Origin: Pseudomonadota bacterium
GTDB taxonomy: Bacteria > Pseudomonadota > Alphaproteobacteria > Rhodospirillales > Magnetospirillaceae
Assembly (NCBI GenBank): GCA_021847015.1
Contig: JAJZVW010000014.1
Span: 1 to 64,000 of the forward strand
DNA length: 64,000 nucleotides
Direction: 5' to 3'
Notes under the pieces: model-generated
Seen by the model: the letters and a program-made list of their open reading frames with translations, nothing else
Told to the model about the DNA's origin: nothing
Database searches by the model: none
Shown: positions 7,507 to 19,188 of the stretch, piece by piece
How the letters are laid out: each line of letters begins with the position of its first letter
Position numbering within the stretch: position 1 is the stretch's first letter
Translations under genes and position numbers: made by a program

Positions 7507-9576
7507 TCAGCCGGGGGCGGCCGGCAGCGTGAAGCGGAACGTGCTGCCGCGGCCCTCGCCTTCGGATTCCACCCAGATTTGACCCCCGTGATGCTCGACG
7601 ATCTTGCGGCAGATCGCCAGGCCGATGCCGGTGCCCTCGTATTCCGCCCGCCCGTGCAAACGCTGGAAGATGCGGAAGATGCGGTCGAAGTTGTCGGGGG
7701 CGATGCCGATGCCATTGTCGGCCACGGCGACGGTCCAGTGGCCGTCCGTGCGCTCGGCCGATACCCGGATCACCGGCGCGCGGCGGGGAACGTGGTATTT
7801 CACCGCGTTGCCGACCAGATTCAGGAACAGGCGCATCAGTTCCTCGCGGTCGCCCACGACCGTCGGCAAATCGTCGGCCTGGATGGTCGCGCCCGCTTCG
7901 GCGACCGCCGCGCCGAGATTGGCGACCGCCTCGTCCAGGACCTCGCCCAGCGGGGTCGGCTCCATCGGCCGGGCCTGGCGGCCGATGCGCGAATACTGAA
8001 GCAGATCGAGGATCAGGCGGTCCATCCGCACCGCCCCGTCCTTGGCGAAGCCGAGGAACTCGCGCGTTTCCGCGTCCAGGGTGGACAGCCGCCGGTCGAT
8101 GAGGGTCAGGTAGCTGGAGATCATCCGCAAGGGCTCGCGCAGGTCGTGGGACGCGACGTAGGCGAATTGCTCGAGTTCGGCGTTGGACCTTGCCAGTTCC
8201 GCCGACTTCTCCTTCAGCGCCCGTTCGGCCGCCAGCCGCTCGCTGATGTCGTGGAAGACCACCACGGCGCCCTCCGCCTTGCCGCTGGCGGCGATCGGCG
8301 CGGCCGCATACTCCACCGGGAACGGCGATCCGTCCTTCCGCCAGAACAGGTCGTTTTCGACGCGCCGCGATTCGCCATCGCGCAAGGTCATCCACAACGG
8401 GCATTCCGGAGAGGCCGCAGACGGATCGCAGGCGGCGCAACCGCGCGCGGCGGCGTGGAAATCCATGCCGACGCCTTCCGCCGCTTCCCATCCCAGCATC
8501 CGGCACGCCGCGGGATTGAGGAAGGTGATCCTGGCGTCGGCGTCCAGGCCGACGATCCCCTCCATGGGCGACGCCAGGATCAACTCGGAGCGGCGCCGGG
8601 CCGCTTCGGCCTCCTCCTTGGCGGCGGCGATCTGCTGGTTGGCGATGCGCAGGCGTTCGCCGGCCAGGATCTGGCGCCACGCCGCCAGGGCGGCAAGGAT
8701 CACCACGACGCTGGCGGCGAGCGACTGCGCCAGGGCGCCGCGCAGATGGTCCGACGAGGCCGAAGCGATGTCCCGGGTGGCGATGCCGACGATCACCACC
8801 ATCGGGGCGTTGTCGAGCACGCGGTAGGCATACAGGCGTTCCATGCCGTCGATGGCGCTGGTTTCCAGGAACGTGCCCGCCGGGCCGCTCCTCAGCCGCG
8901 CCTTCAGACGCCCTTGCAACAGCATGGCGGCGGCCCCGGTCGCGTCGTGTGGCCCCTCGCGGGCGATCAGCGCCCCATCGGTGCGCAGCAGTTTCACGGT
9001 GCCGTGGGGGCCGACGTCCAGGCGCCGGAAGAACGCCTTGACCGACCGGGGGGCGATTCCGGCGACCACGACCCCGGCAAAGGACCCGTCGTCGGCGGCC
9101 ATCCGCCGCGACAGCCAGAGCAGGGCCGTCGGCGACAGCGGACTCACCGAGGGGGGCGAGATGAACGGCGTGTCGCCGGCATGGTTTTGGGGAAACGTGA
9201 AGTACTCCCCGCCGGCGATGGACACCGCGGGCCGGGATGGGTCCCCGGTAAGAAGGGTGGCCCGTCCGCTGGCGTCGGCGATGGCCAACACCGGCACCGC
9301 ATCATCGCCGAAACTCGGCGACGGCGCCAGCCGGCGGGCGGCCTCGGTCCCGCCGTGGGTGAGGTATTCCTCCCTGGCGACGCGAACGCGGAAGTCGGCG
9401 TTGCGGAGAATGCCCTCGGTATGCTCGGCGAACGCGATCGCCAGTCGTTCCGCTTCGGCGCCGGTGCGGCTGGAACGCTCGGCGAAATATGACTCACGGT
9501 TGATTTTCGCCGCCACCCATATGGAAACGAGCAGGGACAGGGTAATGAGCGTCAAGTAGGCGGCCCTGCGTTTCAT
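7507..9576 (-). CDS. membrane PAS sensor histidine kinase
   Basis: A 689-residue kinase. Topology: TM1 about 5-24, a periplasmic sensor of about 260 residues with Cache-like features (AEHTEGILRNADFRV.. VPVLAIADASGRATLLTGDP.. SPPSVSPLSPTALLWLSRRM), TM2 about 288-305, then a linker coiled coil, a PAS domain (about 325-460) with a Cys-rich loop (CAACDPSAASPECPLW), a HisKA-type dimerisation helix with the phosphorylated His in FAYVASHDLREPLRMI, and HATPase_c with N-box NLVGNAVKYH and G boxes DNGIGI and GTGIGLAI. The SHDLREPL form is typical of the phytochrome-like kinase group. No receiver gene is adjacent on the same strand; it is divergent from the chemosensory operon, 307 bases away, so a role in that pathway is possible but unproven. 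Confidence 0.92.
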   Translation of the reverse strand: MKRRAAYLTLITLSLLVSIWVAAKINRESYFAERSSRTGAEAERLAIAFAEHTEGILRNADFRVRVAREEYLTHGGTEAARRLAPSPSFGDDAVPVLAIADASGRATLLTGDPSRPAVSIAGGEYFTFPQNHAGDTPFISPPSVSPLSPTALLWLSRRMAADDGSFAGVVVAGIAPRSVKAFFRRLDVGPHGTVKLLRTDGALIAREGPHDATGAAAMLLQGRLKARLRSGPAGTFLETSAIDGMERLYAYRVLDNAPMVVIVGIATRDIASASSDHLRGALAQSLAASVVVILAALAAWRQILAGERLRIANQQIAAAKEEAEAARRRSELILASPMEGIVGLDADARITFLNPAACRMLGWEAAEGVGMDFHAAARGCAACDPSAASPECPLWMTLRDGESRRVENDLFWRKDGSPFPVEYAAAPIAASGKAEGAVVVFHDISERLAAERALKEKSAELARSNAELEQFAYVASHDLREPLRMISSYLTLIDRRLSTLDAETREFLGFAKDGAVRMDRLILDLLQYSRIGRQARPMEPTPLGEVLDEAVANLGAAVAEAGATIQADDLPTVVGDREELMRLFLNLVGNAVKYHVPRRAPVIRVSAERTDGHWTVAVADNGIGIAPDNFDRIFRIFQRLHGRAEYEGTGIGLAICRKIVEHHGGQIWVESEGEGRGSTFRFTLPAAPG

Positions 9577-9828
9577 CGGTCCGGCCCGTCCCGTCTTTCC
9601 CCGTCTATGGCCTCACGCTGCCCTTGATTTGTCAACATTATCCCGCAGCCTTGCCGCCGATTCTCCGGACAGTGGCGGAACCAGGCGTGGCCCGTTCTCA
9701 TCCGGCGTACTTGTGCCGAGGCCCAGGCGAGCGGTCTTCGGGTGTTACCGTGGGGCAGACATCCATTGGTCGCCGCACTCCCTCGGGATGTGCTCGCCGC
9801 CAGGACCGCGCGGCGAGAATTCTGACGA

Positions 9829-9858
9829 TTGCCGGAATGGTTCTCATTTGTTTATAAA
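9829..9858 (+). promoter_or_regulatory. candidate sigma-70 promoter of the chemosensory operon
   Basis: TTGCCG at 9829-9834 and TATAAA at 9853-9858 are separated by 18 bases, 26 bases before the cheW start. The -10 is good, the -35 is fair. The rest of 9577-9828 shows no gene or clear regulatory site. Confidence 0.4.
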
Positions 9859-9883
9859 TGGTCACTAATGCAAGGGGGATTGC

Positions 9884-10384
9884 GTGAGCGATTACATCAA
9901 TTCTGATTTGCACGGCCTCATCTCCTTTCGCTTGGACCGTTTGGCGCTGGCCCTGCCCGTCGAAACGGTGCGCGAAGTCGTGCCCATCGCCCGCCTGGCC
10001 CATCCGCCCCAACTGCCTCGCGCGGTCCACGGCATCCTCAACCTCGGTGGGGAGGCGGTGCCGGTGCTGCGGCTGGATCGGCTGCTGGGGCTGGCCGATT
10101 GCGGCTATGACCTCTCGGCTTCGATTCTGATCATGCGCGGTGAACCGGCGCTGGGGCTGCTGGTCAGCCACGTGGACGGCGTGCGCACCGCCGGCGATTT
10201 CGCCGCCCTGCCGGTTCCGCCCGAACGCACGCTGAACGGATGCCTTCTAGGTATCCTGGCGTCGGGAACGGCCGAGCTTCACCTGTTGTCGTGGAACGAG
10301 GTGCTGATGGCGGAGGAGCGGCGGCGCCTTGCCGAATTCGCTGCGCGCGCCCAGGCCCGCGTGGACGAGTTGCTGACACCGTGA
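9884..10384 (+). CDS. cheW: CheW-like coupling protein (first)
   Basis: A 166-residue CheW-domain protein that would bridge receptor and CheA. It starts with GTG 9884 behind a strong AAGGGGG. The CheW beta-barrel core is visible: LISFRLDRLALALPVETVREVVPI (10-35), the conserved VHGILNLGGEAVPVLRL (53-70, the family's G..NLRG.V.PV.D/RL), and LGLLVSHVDGV (95-107). A helical tail (EERRRLAEFAARAQARVDEL) follows. First gene of a tightly coupled operon: its stop overlaps the GTG of cheR. With a second CheW at 11838, the operon has two couplers, as in alternative-function chemosensory systems. Confidence 0.9.
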   Translation: MSDYINSDLHGLISFRLDRLALALPVETVREVVPIARLAHPPQLPRAVHGILNLGGEAVPVLRLDRLLGLADCGYDLSASILIMRGEPALGLLVSHVDGVRTAGDFAALPVPPERTLNGCLLGILASGTAELHLLSWNEVLMAEERRRLAEFAARAQARVDELLTP

Positions 10385-11841
10385 CGACCCTTCCGGCCCC
10401 GCTGCGAAGGATCATGGCCGACGGGTTGTTCACCGACCTCAAGGCGATGGTCATCGATACCACGGGGATGGCGTTCTACGCCGACAAGGACGAGGAACTC
10501 GCCCGCATTCTGCACGAACGCCTGGCCGAAACCGGTGTGGCCGATTGCGCCGCCTATCTCGACATGCTCACGGACGGTTCCACGGGCGCGGCCGAAATGG
10601 ACGCCCTGGTGGCCGAACTGACCATCGGTGAAACCTATTTCTTTCGCCACAAGGAGCAGTTCGACGCCCTTAGGGAGATCGTCTTCAACGACGTGATCGA
10701 ACGCAACCGCGGGGTCCGCCGCCTGCGCATCTGGAGCGCCGGGTGCGCCACCGGGCCCGAACCCTATTCCCTGGCGATCATGCTCACGCGGGATTTCGGC
10801 ATGCGCATCGCCGGTTGGGACATCTCCATCGTCGGCACCGATATCAACAGCAAATTCCTCGCCCGGGCCCGCGAGGGGCGCTATGACGACTGGGCTTTCC
10901 GTTCGGTTCCGGACGATATTCGCCGCGACTGCTTTGACAAAAACGGCAAGCATTGGATAATAAAATCAGAATTTAGGCGGTTCGTGACGTTTCAGCATCA
11001 CAATCTTATAAAAAATAAGTTTCCATCTATATTGGATGATTTGACAAATTTCGATGTCATAATCTGCCGAAATGTCATAATTTATTTTAGCAAGGAAACC
11101 ATCCAGGGGTTGATCCCGAGTTTTCGGGAAAGCCTGACCGAGGGTGGCTGGCTCGTCATGGGCCATGCCGAACCCAATGCGGAGCTGTTCCGCGATTTCC
11201 GCGCCATCAACACCGCGGGCGCGGTGCTCTACCAGAAGAGCGAGGCCAGGGAGGCGCGGCCAACCATCGGCGCCCCGGCTCCCGCCGCGCAAGGCAAGGC
11301 GCAGGCGGCGGTGCCGCCGATCCCCTTCGATGCGCCCTTGTCCTTCCTGCCCAAGAAGAACGGCAGGGGCCGGGAAGCCCCGCCGCGGCCCGCGGCCCCG
11401 GTAGTGCCGGCCAACCCGCCGGCCGTTGCCGGCCAGGGCGGAGGGTCCGGCGCGGAGCGTGTCCGGGAATTGGCGGACGGCGGAAGTTGGGAGGAGGCCC
11501 TTCGCGCCTGCGACGACCTGCTGGTCGGCAATGCGCTCGATGCGCGCACCCATTTCTACCGCTCATTGATCCTGGAGCAGATCGGCGACGCGAAGGAGAG
11601 CGAAAAGGCGGTTCGGCGTGCCATATACCTCGACCGGCGACTGGTTCTTCCCCATTATCACCTGGGTGTGTTCTTATGGCGGAGGGATGATGCCCAAGCG
11701 GCGGCGCGGTCTTTTCGCAACGCGCTGACGTTGTTGGACGGCGTCTCGGAGGATCACGTGGTGAGCGACGGTGACGAGATCACCGCCGGCCAGGTGCGTG
11801 AGGCCATCGAGACCTATCTCAAGCTTATCGGGGCGGCATGA
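10381..11841 (+). CDS. cheR: CheR methyltransferase with C-terminal TPR region
   Basis: A 486-residue S-adenosylmethionine-dependent receptor glutamate methyltransferase. GTG 10381 overlaps the cheW stop (GTGA); ATG 10414 is an alternative start with AAGGA close by. Residues about 20-75 are the CheR N-terminal helical domain. The catalytic domain (80-280) shows ELTIGETYFFRHKEQF, the SAM motif RLRIWSAGCATGPEPYSLAI, GTDINSKFLARAREG and FDVIICRNVIIYFS. A Pro/Ala-rich linker leads to a TPR-like tail (370-470: AERVRELADGGSWEEALRAC... HYHLGVFLWRRDDAQAAA). TPR-tailed CheR proteins occur in Frz and other non-flagellar systems. Bases about 10940-11100 are strikingly AT-rich compared with the rest of the gene, although the frame and motifs are intact. 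Confidence 0.93.
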   Translation: MTTLPAPLRRIMADGLFTDLKAMVIDTTGMAFYADKDEELARILHERLAETGVADCAAYLDMLTDGSTGAAEMDALVAELTIGETYFFRHKEQFDALREIVFNDVIERNRGVRRLRIWSAGCATGPEPYSLAIMLTRDFGMRIAGWDISIVGTDINSKFLARAREGRYDDWAFRSVPDDIRRDCFDKNGKHWIIKSEFRRFVTFQHHNLIKNKFPSILDDLTNFDVIICRNVIIYFSKETIQGLIPSFRESLTEGGWLVMGHAEPNAELFRDFRAINTAGAVLYQKSEAREARPTIGAPAPAAQGKAQAAVPPIPFDAPLSFLPKKNGRGREAPPRPAAPVVPANPPAVAGQGGGSGAERVRELADGGSWEEALRACDDLLVGNALDARTHFYRSLILEQIGDAKESEKAVRRAIYLDRRLVLPHYHLGVFLWRRDDAQAAARSFRNALTLLDGVSEDHVVSDGDEITAGQVREAIETYLKLIGAA

Positions 11842-12494
11842 GCGGGGGTCGGCAAGACAAAGACGCAAGGGGCGATCCGGATGGCGGAGGGGCGTCGTCG
11901 CTGCTCGAACGCCTGGAACGGCTGGCCTCTGCCGCCGCGGCGGACCAAAGCGCCTTCGCGGCGGCGGTTCTCGACCTCCGGGCGCGCCGTCTCGCCGCCG
12001 CGCGCGCCAACACCGAGGACCTGCCCGCGGGCGTGGCCGTGTTGGGGTTCCGCGTCGCCGGCGAAAACTACGCGCTTCCGCTTTCGGACCTGGCCGAGGT
12101 GCTTCCCCTGGGGCCGTGGGCCCCGGTGCCGGGGGTGTCGCAAAGCCTGCTCGGGGTGGTCAACGTTCGTGGCGAGATCCGCCCGGTGATGAACCTGCAC
12201 GCCATCCTGTCGCTGCCCGAACCCGAGCCGCCGGCCGGCGGATATGTGGTGTTTCTGCGCCACAGGACTCGGGCGGCGGAGTTCCGGGACGTCGGCGTGC
12301 GGGCGGACGCCCTGGACCGTATCAGCGTCGTCCGGGACGACGACCTCACGCTGCCCCATGCGGCGGCCAACGGGCTTCCGCAACGTTTCATCGCCGGGAT
12401 AACCCCGGATACGCTCATCCTGCTCGATTCGCGCCAGTTGCTCGCGCTGGATGTGTTGCAGGACCGCCGCGCCGCCGCTCGCGCGGCCTTATAA
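11838..12494 (+). CDS. cheW: CheW-like coupling protein (second)
   Basis: A 218-residue CheW protein with an N-terminal extension of about 65 residues that is Ala-rich and helical. The CheW fold runs from [20 protein letters not shown] (64-83) through [20 protein letters not shown] (104-123) to a degenerate C-terminal part ([12 protein letters not shown]). The ATG overlaps the cheR stop in an ATGA. The N-terminal helix may localise or oligomerise the coupler, and distinguishes it from the first CheW. It probably joins the PilJ-type receptor encoded next to CheA. Confidence 0.88.
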   Translation: MSGGRQDKDARGDPDGGGASSLLERLERLASAAAADQSAFAAAVLDLRARRLAAARANTEDLPAGVAVLGFRVAGENYALPLSDLAEVLPLGPWAPVPGVSQSLLGVVNVRGEIRPVMNLHAILSLPEPEPPAGGYVVFLRHRTRAAEFRDVGVRADALDRISVVRDDDLTLPHAAANGLPQRFIAGITPDTLILLDSRQLLALDVLQDRRAAARAAL

Positions 12495-12507
12495 AGGAAA
12501 ACGGACG

Positions 12508-14109
12508 ATGACCGCCAAGGGATTCTCGCTGTGGAAGTCGATGAAGCTTCGTCACAAGTTCACGCTGGTCGCGTCGATGTTCACGCTGGTGTTGGCGGGG
12601 CTCATCGCGGTTAACGTCCTGGTCATCGAGAGCCAAAGGACCAACGCCCATCTGGGCGAGATGGCCGCCCGGCAGCGGATGCTGTCGCAGAAATTCGTCA
12701 AGGAGGTGCTGCTCTCGGCCTCGGGCGTGCCGGCCGAACCGGACGCCACCATGGCCAACCTCAAAGACACGCTGGAGGGGATGTCCGGAACCGGCGGCGG
12801 CGGCATGGGGGCGATGGTCGCCGCGGCCCCCACCGACGAGATCAGGACGCTCCTGGCCGAACAATTGACCATCCTCGGCCAGCTTAACGAGGGCGCGCGG
12901 AAGTACCTGTCCGACGCGGGAAAGGATTCCGGGCGGCCGGCGCAGCTCAAGGACCTGCTGGCCATCCAGGCCCGCCTGTCGGCCAACGCCGAGGAAGTGG
13001 CCCGGTTGTACAACGCCTATGCGGACAACCGGATCGAATCGACCATTTTCTTCCAGATCGGCGCCGGGCTTCTGGCGGCGCTGATCGGGATCGTCATCAG
13101 CGCCGTCATCAGCCGCCAGATCGCCGACCCTCTGGCGGACTGCGCCGGCGCGGCGCGCGAGATCGCGCGGGGCAACCTGCACATCGACCCTCAGAAGATC
13201 CACTCGGGCGACGAAATCGGCACGCTGCAACTGGCGTTCAACGAGATGCTGGCCAGCCTGCGGGAGATTTCGGCCCAAACCCGCAGCGTCTGCGACAGCC
13301 TGACCATGGCGGCGGCGCAGATCCTGGCATCGACCCAGGAACAGGCGGCCGGCACCAAGCAGCAGGCCGCCGCCGTCCAGCAGATCACCAGCACGGTCGA
13401 GGAAATCTCGCTGTCCGGCAAGCAGGTCGCCGAACGCGCGCGCCAGGTCGCCGGCACCGCCGAGGCGGTGGCGGCGTCGGGTTCGGCCGGTCTCCAGGCG
13501 GTGCGGGACGCTTCCGTGGGCATGGAGGCGATCCGCGAACAGGCGGAGACCGTGGCCGAGAACATCGTCACCCTGTCCGAGCGTACCCAAGCGGTGGGGG
13601 AGATCATCGCCACCGTCAACGACATCGCCGAGCAATCCAACCTGGTGGCCCTCAACGCCGCGATCGAGGCGGCCGACGCCCGCGAACAGGGGCGCCGCTT
13701 CTCGGTCGTCGCCAACGAGATCAAGAACCTGGCCGACCAAGCCAAGGAGGCCACGTCCCAGGTCCGCGGCATCCTCGAACAGACGCAGAAGGGCATCAAC
13801 ACGTCGGTGATGCTGACCGAGGAGGCGTTGAAGCGGGTCGAGACCGGGCACGAGCGCACCAGCGTCTCCGAGCAGGTCATCCGCCAGATGGCCAACAACA
13901 TCGAGGAAAGCGTGCATGCGTTCCAGCAGATCGTCGGCGCCACCAACCAGCAGCAGATCGGGCTGGAGCAGGTGACCCAGGCGCTCCATGAAATCCGCCA
14001 TGCCAGCCAGCAGACCGCCACCACCACCCAGCAATTGGAGAAGGCGTCGATCGAATTGACGCAGTTGGGAGGCCTTCTGTCCAAGACGCTGGAGAAATAC
14101 CGGCTTTGA
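12508..14109 (+). CDS. methyl-accepting chemoreceptor with PilJ-like sensor
   Basis: A 533-residue receptor. Start ATG 12508 follows AAAGGAAA. TM1 is about 20-45, then a short periplasmic domain with [19 protein letters not shown], the PilJ / type IV pili methyl-accepting motif that follows TM1 in NarX- and PilJ-like sensors. TM2 is about 172-195, followed by a HAMP domain (198-250, [20 protein letters not shown].. [14 protein letters not shown]), and a long cytoplasmic coiled coil with the hairpin tip [40 protein letters not shown]. The tip has Val and Asp-Ala where classic receptors have Leu and Arg-Ala-Gly. No C-terminal pentapeptide for CheR docking. It is the only receptor in the operon, so it probably feeds the CheA next to it. 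Confidence 0.92.
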   Translation: MTAKGFSLWKSMKLRHKFTLVASMFTLVLAGLIAVNVLVIESQRTNAHLGEMAARQRMLSQKFVKEVLLSASGVPAEPDATMANLKDTLEGMSGTGGGGMGAMVAAAPTDEIRTLLAEQLTILGQLNEGARKYLSDAGKDSGRPAQLKDLLAIQARLSANAEEVARLYNAYADNRIESTIFFQIGAGLLAALIGIVISAVISRQIADPLADCAGAAREIARGNLHIDPQKIHSGDEIGTLQLAFNEMLASLREISAQTRSVCDSLTMAAAQILASTQEQAAGTKQQAAAVQQITSTVEEISLSGKQVAERARQVAGTAEAVAASGSAGLQAVRDASVGMEAIREQAETVAENIVTLSERTQAVGEIIATVNDIAEQSNLVALNAAIEAADAREQGRRFSVVANEIKNLADQAKEATSQVRGILEQTQKGINTSVMLTEEALKRVETGHERTSVSEQVIRQMANNIEESVHAFQQIVGATNQQQIGLEQVTQALHEIRHASQQTATTTQQLEKASIELTQLGGLLSKTLEKYRL

Positions 14110-16385
14110 TCGGCATCCGTGAAAAGCTGCTGGCCGCTTTCGAGGTCGAGTACCGCGAGCACCTGGAAGCCATCCGGGTGCTTTTGGCGGACCTGGGGAA
14201 GAACCGGGAAGGCAGCGGCATCGCTCAGCTCGACGAAATATTTCGCCGCGCCCACTCGCTGAAAGGGGCGGCGCGGGCGGTCGATCTGTTGGTGATCGAG
14301 CGGGCGTCCCACCGTCTGGAGACCCTGTTCTCCCGCCTGCGCAGCGGTCAACTGAAGGCGGACGGCCACGTGGCGGCGGTGGTCAACCGGATGCTGGACG
14401 CCATCGAGGATTGGGTGTCGGCCAACAACGCGGCCGAGGCGACGCCCGATCTCGATCCCCTGGTGGGCGAGGTCGAGGCGATCCTCGCCCCCTCGGACAA
14501 TCCCGAGGCGGCGGCATCCGCCGCGCCTGCGCCGTCTCCGCCGCCCTCGGCCAGAGAGGCCGCGCCCGCGCCGCCCCCGGCTGTCCCAATTCCCGCGCCC
14601 GCCGCCGGCCACACTCCCACCCCCACCCCGGTGCGGGTCGAGGAAACGGTACGGGTGCGGGCCGTCCATCTCGACCGCCTGCTCCGGACCTCGAACGAGC
14701 TGCTCACCGAGACGCTGAACCAGCGCTCCGTCACCGACCGCATGATCGACATCGACCGCCGCCTGGCGGACCTCGACAAGCAGTGGCACAGGGTCCGCAA
14801 GGTCTCGGCCTCCATCGCGCGCGAGCTTGGGAATCCCGAGCGGGCCTCCGGCCTGGAACGCCAGGTCGAATTGATGGAACAGGCGCTAAGGGTGGTGGCG
14901 CGCCAGACCCGCACGTCGCGCCGCATGCAGCAGCACACCGGCTGGGCGTTGCGCCGGCTCGCGGGCGAGGTGCAGCAGGAGGTGCGCGACGCGCGCATGG
15001 TGCCGGCCGAGGCCGTGTTCGGCGGTTTCCGCAAGATGGTGCGCGACATCGCCAGGGATACGGGCAAGGACGTCACGGTGGAGGTGGCCGGCCTGGATGT
15101 GGAGGCCGACCGCAACGTGCTCCAGGCCTTGAAGGACCCGGTGATGCACCTGTTGCGCAACGCCCTGGCCCACGGGGTGGAGCCCCCGGCGGAACGCGCG
15201 GCCGGCGGAAAGCCGGGCGCCGCCCTGGTGTCGCTGCGGTTCGAGATCGCCGATGGCCGGCTTGGCGTCCTGGTCGAGGACGACGGCCGCGGCATCCACT
15301 TCGAGGCGGTGCGCCGCAAGGCCGTCGAGGGGGGAATGTTCACCGAGGACGAGGCGCGGGAGCTGCCTCGCCAGGCGCTGATCGACCTGATCTTCGATCC
15401 GGGCTTTTCGACCCGCGGCGCCGTCGACGACTTGGCCGGGCGCGGGATGGGGCTGTCGGTTGTGCGCGAAGCGGCAGCCATGATGAACGGGACCGTCGAG
15501 GTGATCGAACGGCAGCCCGGAACCCGCTTCCGCCTGTCGGTGCCGCTGTCGGTGTCGACCCAGCGCCTGTTCCTGGTGGGCTGCCAGGGGCATACCTACG
15601 CCATGCCGACCGAGGGCATCGACAGGCTCTACCGCGTTCCCGCCGAGGCGGTGAGGACGGTCGAGGGCAAATCGGTGGTTTATCTCGGTGGCGAGCAACT
15701 GCCGCTGCTGTCGCTTGCCCATCTGCTGGCCCTGGGGGAAACCGCCGTCACGGTCAGCCGCAACGTCGTGCCGCTCCTGGTCCTGAAGAACGGCGAGCGC
15801 CGGGTCGGCGTCGCCGTCGACGATTTCCTGTCCATCCGCGAAGGGCTGGTGCAGGACATCGGCGTGCCGGCGGTGTGCGGCACGATGGTGGCCGGGGGCA
15901 TGCTGCTGGAGGACGGCTCGGTCGCCCTGGTCCTCAACCCCTTCGAGATCGTCGAGACCTTCCGCAAGGCGGGGTCCATCCGGGTGCTCACCACGGTGGA
16001 GCGCCCGGCCGAGAGGCGGGTGCCGATGATCCTGGTGGTGGACGATTCGCTGACCACGCGCACCCTGGAGAAAAGCATCCTGGAAGCCCACGGCTATCAG
16101 GTCCGCCTCGCCATCGACGGGATCGAGGCGCTCAACAAGCTGCGGGGGGAGAAATTCGACCTGGTCATCTCCGACGTGCAAATGCCCAGGCTCGACGGTT
16201 TCGGCCTGTTGCAGGCCATGAAGGGCGACCAGGCGCTTGCCGACATACCGGTCGTGCTGGTCACGTCGCTGGAGGCGCGGGAGGACAGGGAACGGGGGTT
16301 GGCGCTGGGCGCCGACGCCTATGTGGCGAAGCGCAAGTTCGACCAGAAGGAATTGCTGCAAACCATTGGGCAGATCGTGGGATGA
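14106..16385 (+). CDS. cheA: hybrid CheA histidine kinase with C-terminal receiver
   Basis: A 759-residue kinase of the CheA-CheY fusion type (as FrzE). TTG 14106 overlaps the receptor stop and is the only start that keeps the whole HPt domain. Domains: HPt 1-110 with phosphorylatable His50 in [13 protein letters not shown]; a Pro/Ala linker (about 125-175), no P2 domain; dimerisation and ATPase domains 180-480 with N-box [27 protein letters not shown] and [15 protein letters not shown]; CheW-like domain 485-620; receiver 640-755 ([18 protein letters not shown].. [14 protein letters not shown], phospho-acceptor Asp in SDVQM). The operon has no free-standing CheY, so phosphate may go to this receiver or to those of the two downstream kinases. 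Confidence 0.94.
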   Translation: MIGIREKLLAAFEVEYREHLEAIRVLLADLGKNREGSGIAQLDEIFRRAHSLKGAARAVDLLVIERASHRLETLFSRLRSGQLKADGHVAAVVNRMLDAIEDWVSANNAAEATPDLDPLVGEVEAILAPSDNPEAAASAAPAPSPPPSAREAAPAPPPAVPIPAPAAGHTPTPTPVRVEETVRVRAVHLDRLLRTSNELLTETLNQRSVTDRMIDIDRRLADLDKQWHRVRKVSASIARELGNPERASGLERQVELMEQALRVVARQTRTSRRMQQHTGWALRRLAGEVQQEVRDARMVPAEAVFGGFRKMVRDIARDTGKDVTVEVAGLDVEADRNVLQALKDPVMHLLRNALAHGVEPPAERAAGGKPGAALVSLRFEIADGRLGVLVEDDGRGIHFEAVRRKAVEGGMFTEDEARELPRQALIDLIFDPGFSTRGAVDDLAGRGMGLSVVREAAAMMNGTVEVIERQPGTRFRLSVPLSVSTQRLFLVGCQGHTYAMPTEGIDRLYRVPAEAVRTVEGKSVVYLGGEQLPLLSLAHLLALGETAVTVSRNVVPLLVLKNGERRVGVAVDDFLSIREGLVQDIGVPAVCGTMVAGGMLLEDGSVALVLNPFEIVETFRKAGSIRVLTTVERPAERRVPMILVVDDSLTTRTLEKSILEAHGYQVRLAIDGIEALNKLRGEKFDLVISDVQMPRLDGFGLLQAMKGDQALADIPVVLVTSLEAREDRERGLALGADAYVAKRKFDQKELLQTIGQIVG

Positions 16386-17439
16386 GCAGGATCAAGGTTC
16401 TAATCGTCGAAGATTCTCTGGTGGTGCGCGAGCTGCTCAAGCACATCATCGGCGCCGACCCCCGTTTCGAGGTGGTGGCGGCCGTGGAAAGCGCCGAGCA
16501 GGCGCTGGCGGTGATGGACGCGGTGACGCCCGACGTGATTTCCCTGGACATCCGGCTGCCCGGCATGAACGGCCTGGAATTCACCCTCCAGGTGATGAGG
16601 TCGCGGCCTACGCCCATCGTCGTGGTGGCGGCCAACGTGGACGACGACGAATTGGGCATCGCCATGAACGCGCTTCGGGCCGGAGCCCTGTCGGTGGTGG
16701 AAAAGCCCGTGGGGGTCGCGAACCTGGCCTTCGACGCCATGGCCGAACGCCTCAAGACCCAGCTGGCGATCATGAGCCAGGTCAAGGTCGTGCGCCAAGG
16801 GATCGACCGCGGCCTGCGGTTCGGGACGCCCGAGGCGCCGCCGCCGCCGCCGCGGCGCGGCGCCCAGGGCTACGGCATGGTCGGGATCGTCTCATCGACC
16901 GGCGGGCCGCAGGCGCTGGTGCAGTTGATGGGGGCGCTGGGGCCGGCGTTCCCGCTGCCGATCCTGCTGGTCCAGCACATCACCGCCAGCTTCCTGGAAG
17001 GGTTCGTGGCGTGGCTGTCGGGGGTGACGCCGTTCACCGCCGTGGTCGCCGCCGGGGGCGAAGTGCCGGAGGGAGGGCACGTCTACGTGCCGCCGCCGGA
17101 CCGGCATCTGGGCCTCGACGGCGGGCGCCTGGCGCTTTTGGACGAGGCTCCTGTGTGCAGCCAGCGGCCATCCGGGTCGGTGCTGCTGCGAAGCATGGCC
17201 AAGGGCCTGGGGCGCCGGGGCATCGGCGTGATCCTGACGGGCATGGGCGCCGACGGCGCCGACGGCTTGGCGGAAATGAAGAAGGCGGGGGCCTACACCA
17301 TCGCCGAGGACGATTCCACCTGCGTCGTTTACGGCATGCCGGCCGCCGCTGCCAAGCTGGGCGCGGCCAAGGAGATGCTGCCGCTGCCATCCATCGCCAC
17401 ACGGCTGCTCCAGCTTGCCGAAGGAGGGGCAAAAGGAGA

Positions 17440-17443
<4 letters not shown>
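16382..17443 (+). CDS. cheB: CheB receptor methylesterase
   Basis: A 353-residue two-domain methylesterase/deamidase that reverses CheR. The receiver (1-120) has VLIVEDSLVVRELL and the acceptor Asp in VISLDIRLPGMNG. The CheB catalytic domain (about 160-345) shows the triad: Ser in GIVSSTGGPQALV, His in LLVQHITASF, Asp in TGMGADGADGL. ATG 16382 overlaps the cheA stop, and the CheB stop overlaps the start of the next gene. It provides adaptation for the PilJ-type receptor. There is no cheD. Confidence 0.94.
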
Positions 17444-19134
<1,691 letters not shown>

Positions 19135-19188
19135 TGCGGCCTGTCGGCCGCTCGGACGGCAACACGGACGCGGGCGGGAGGTGAGGCC

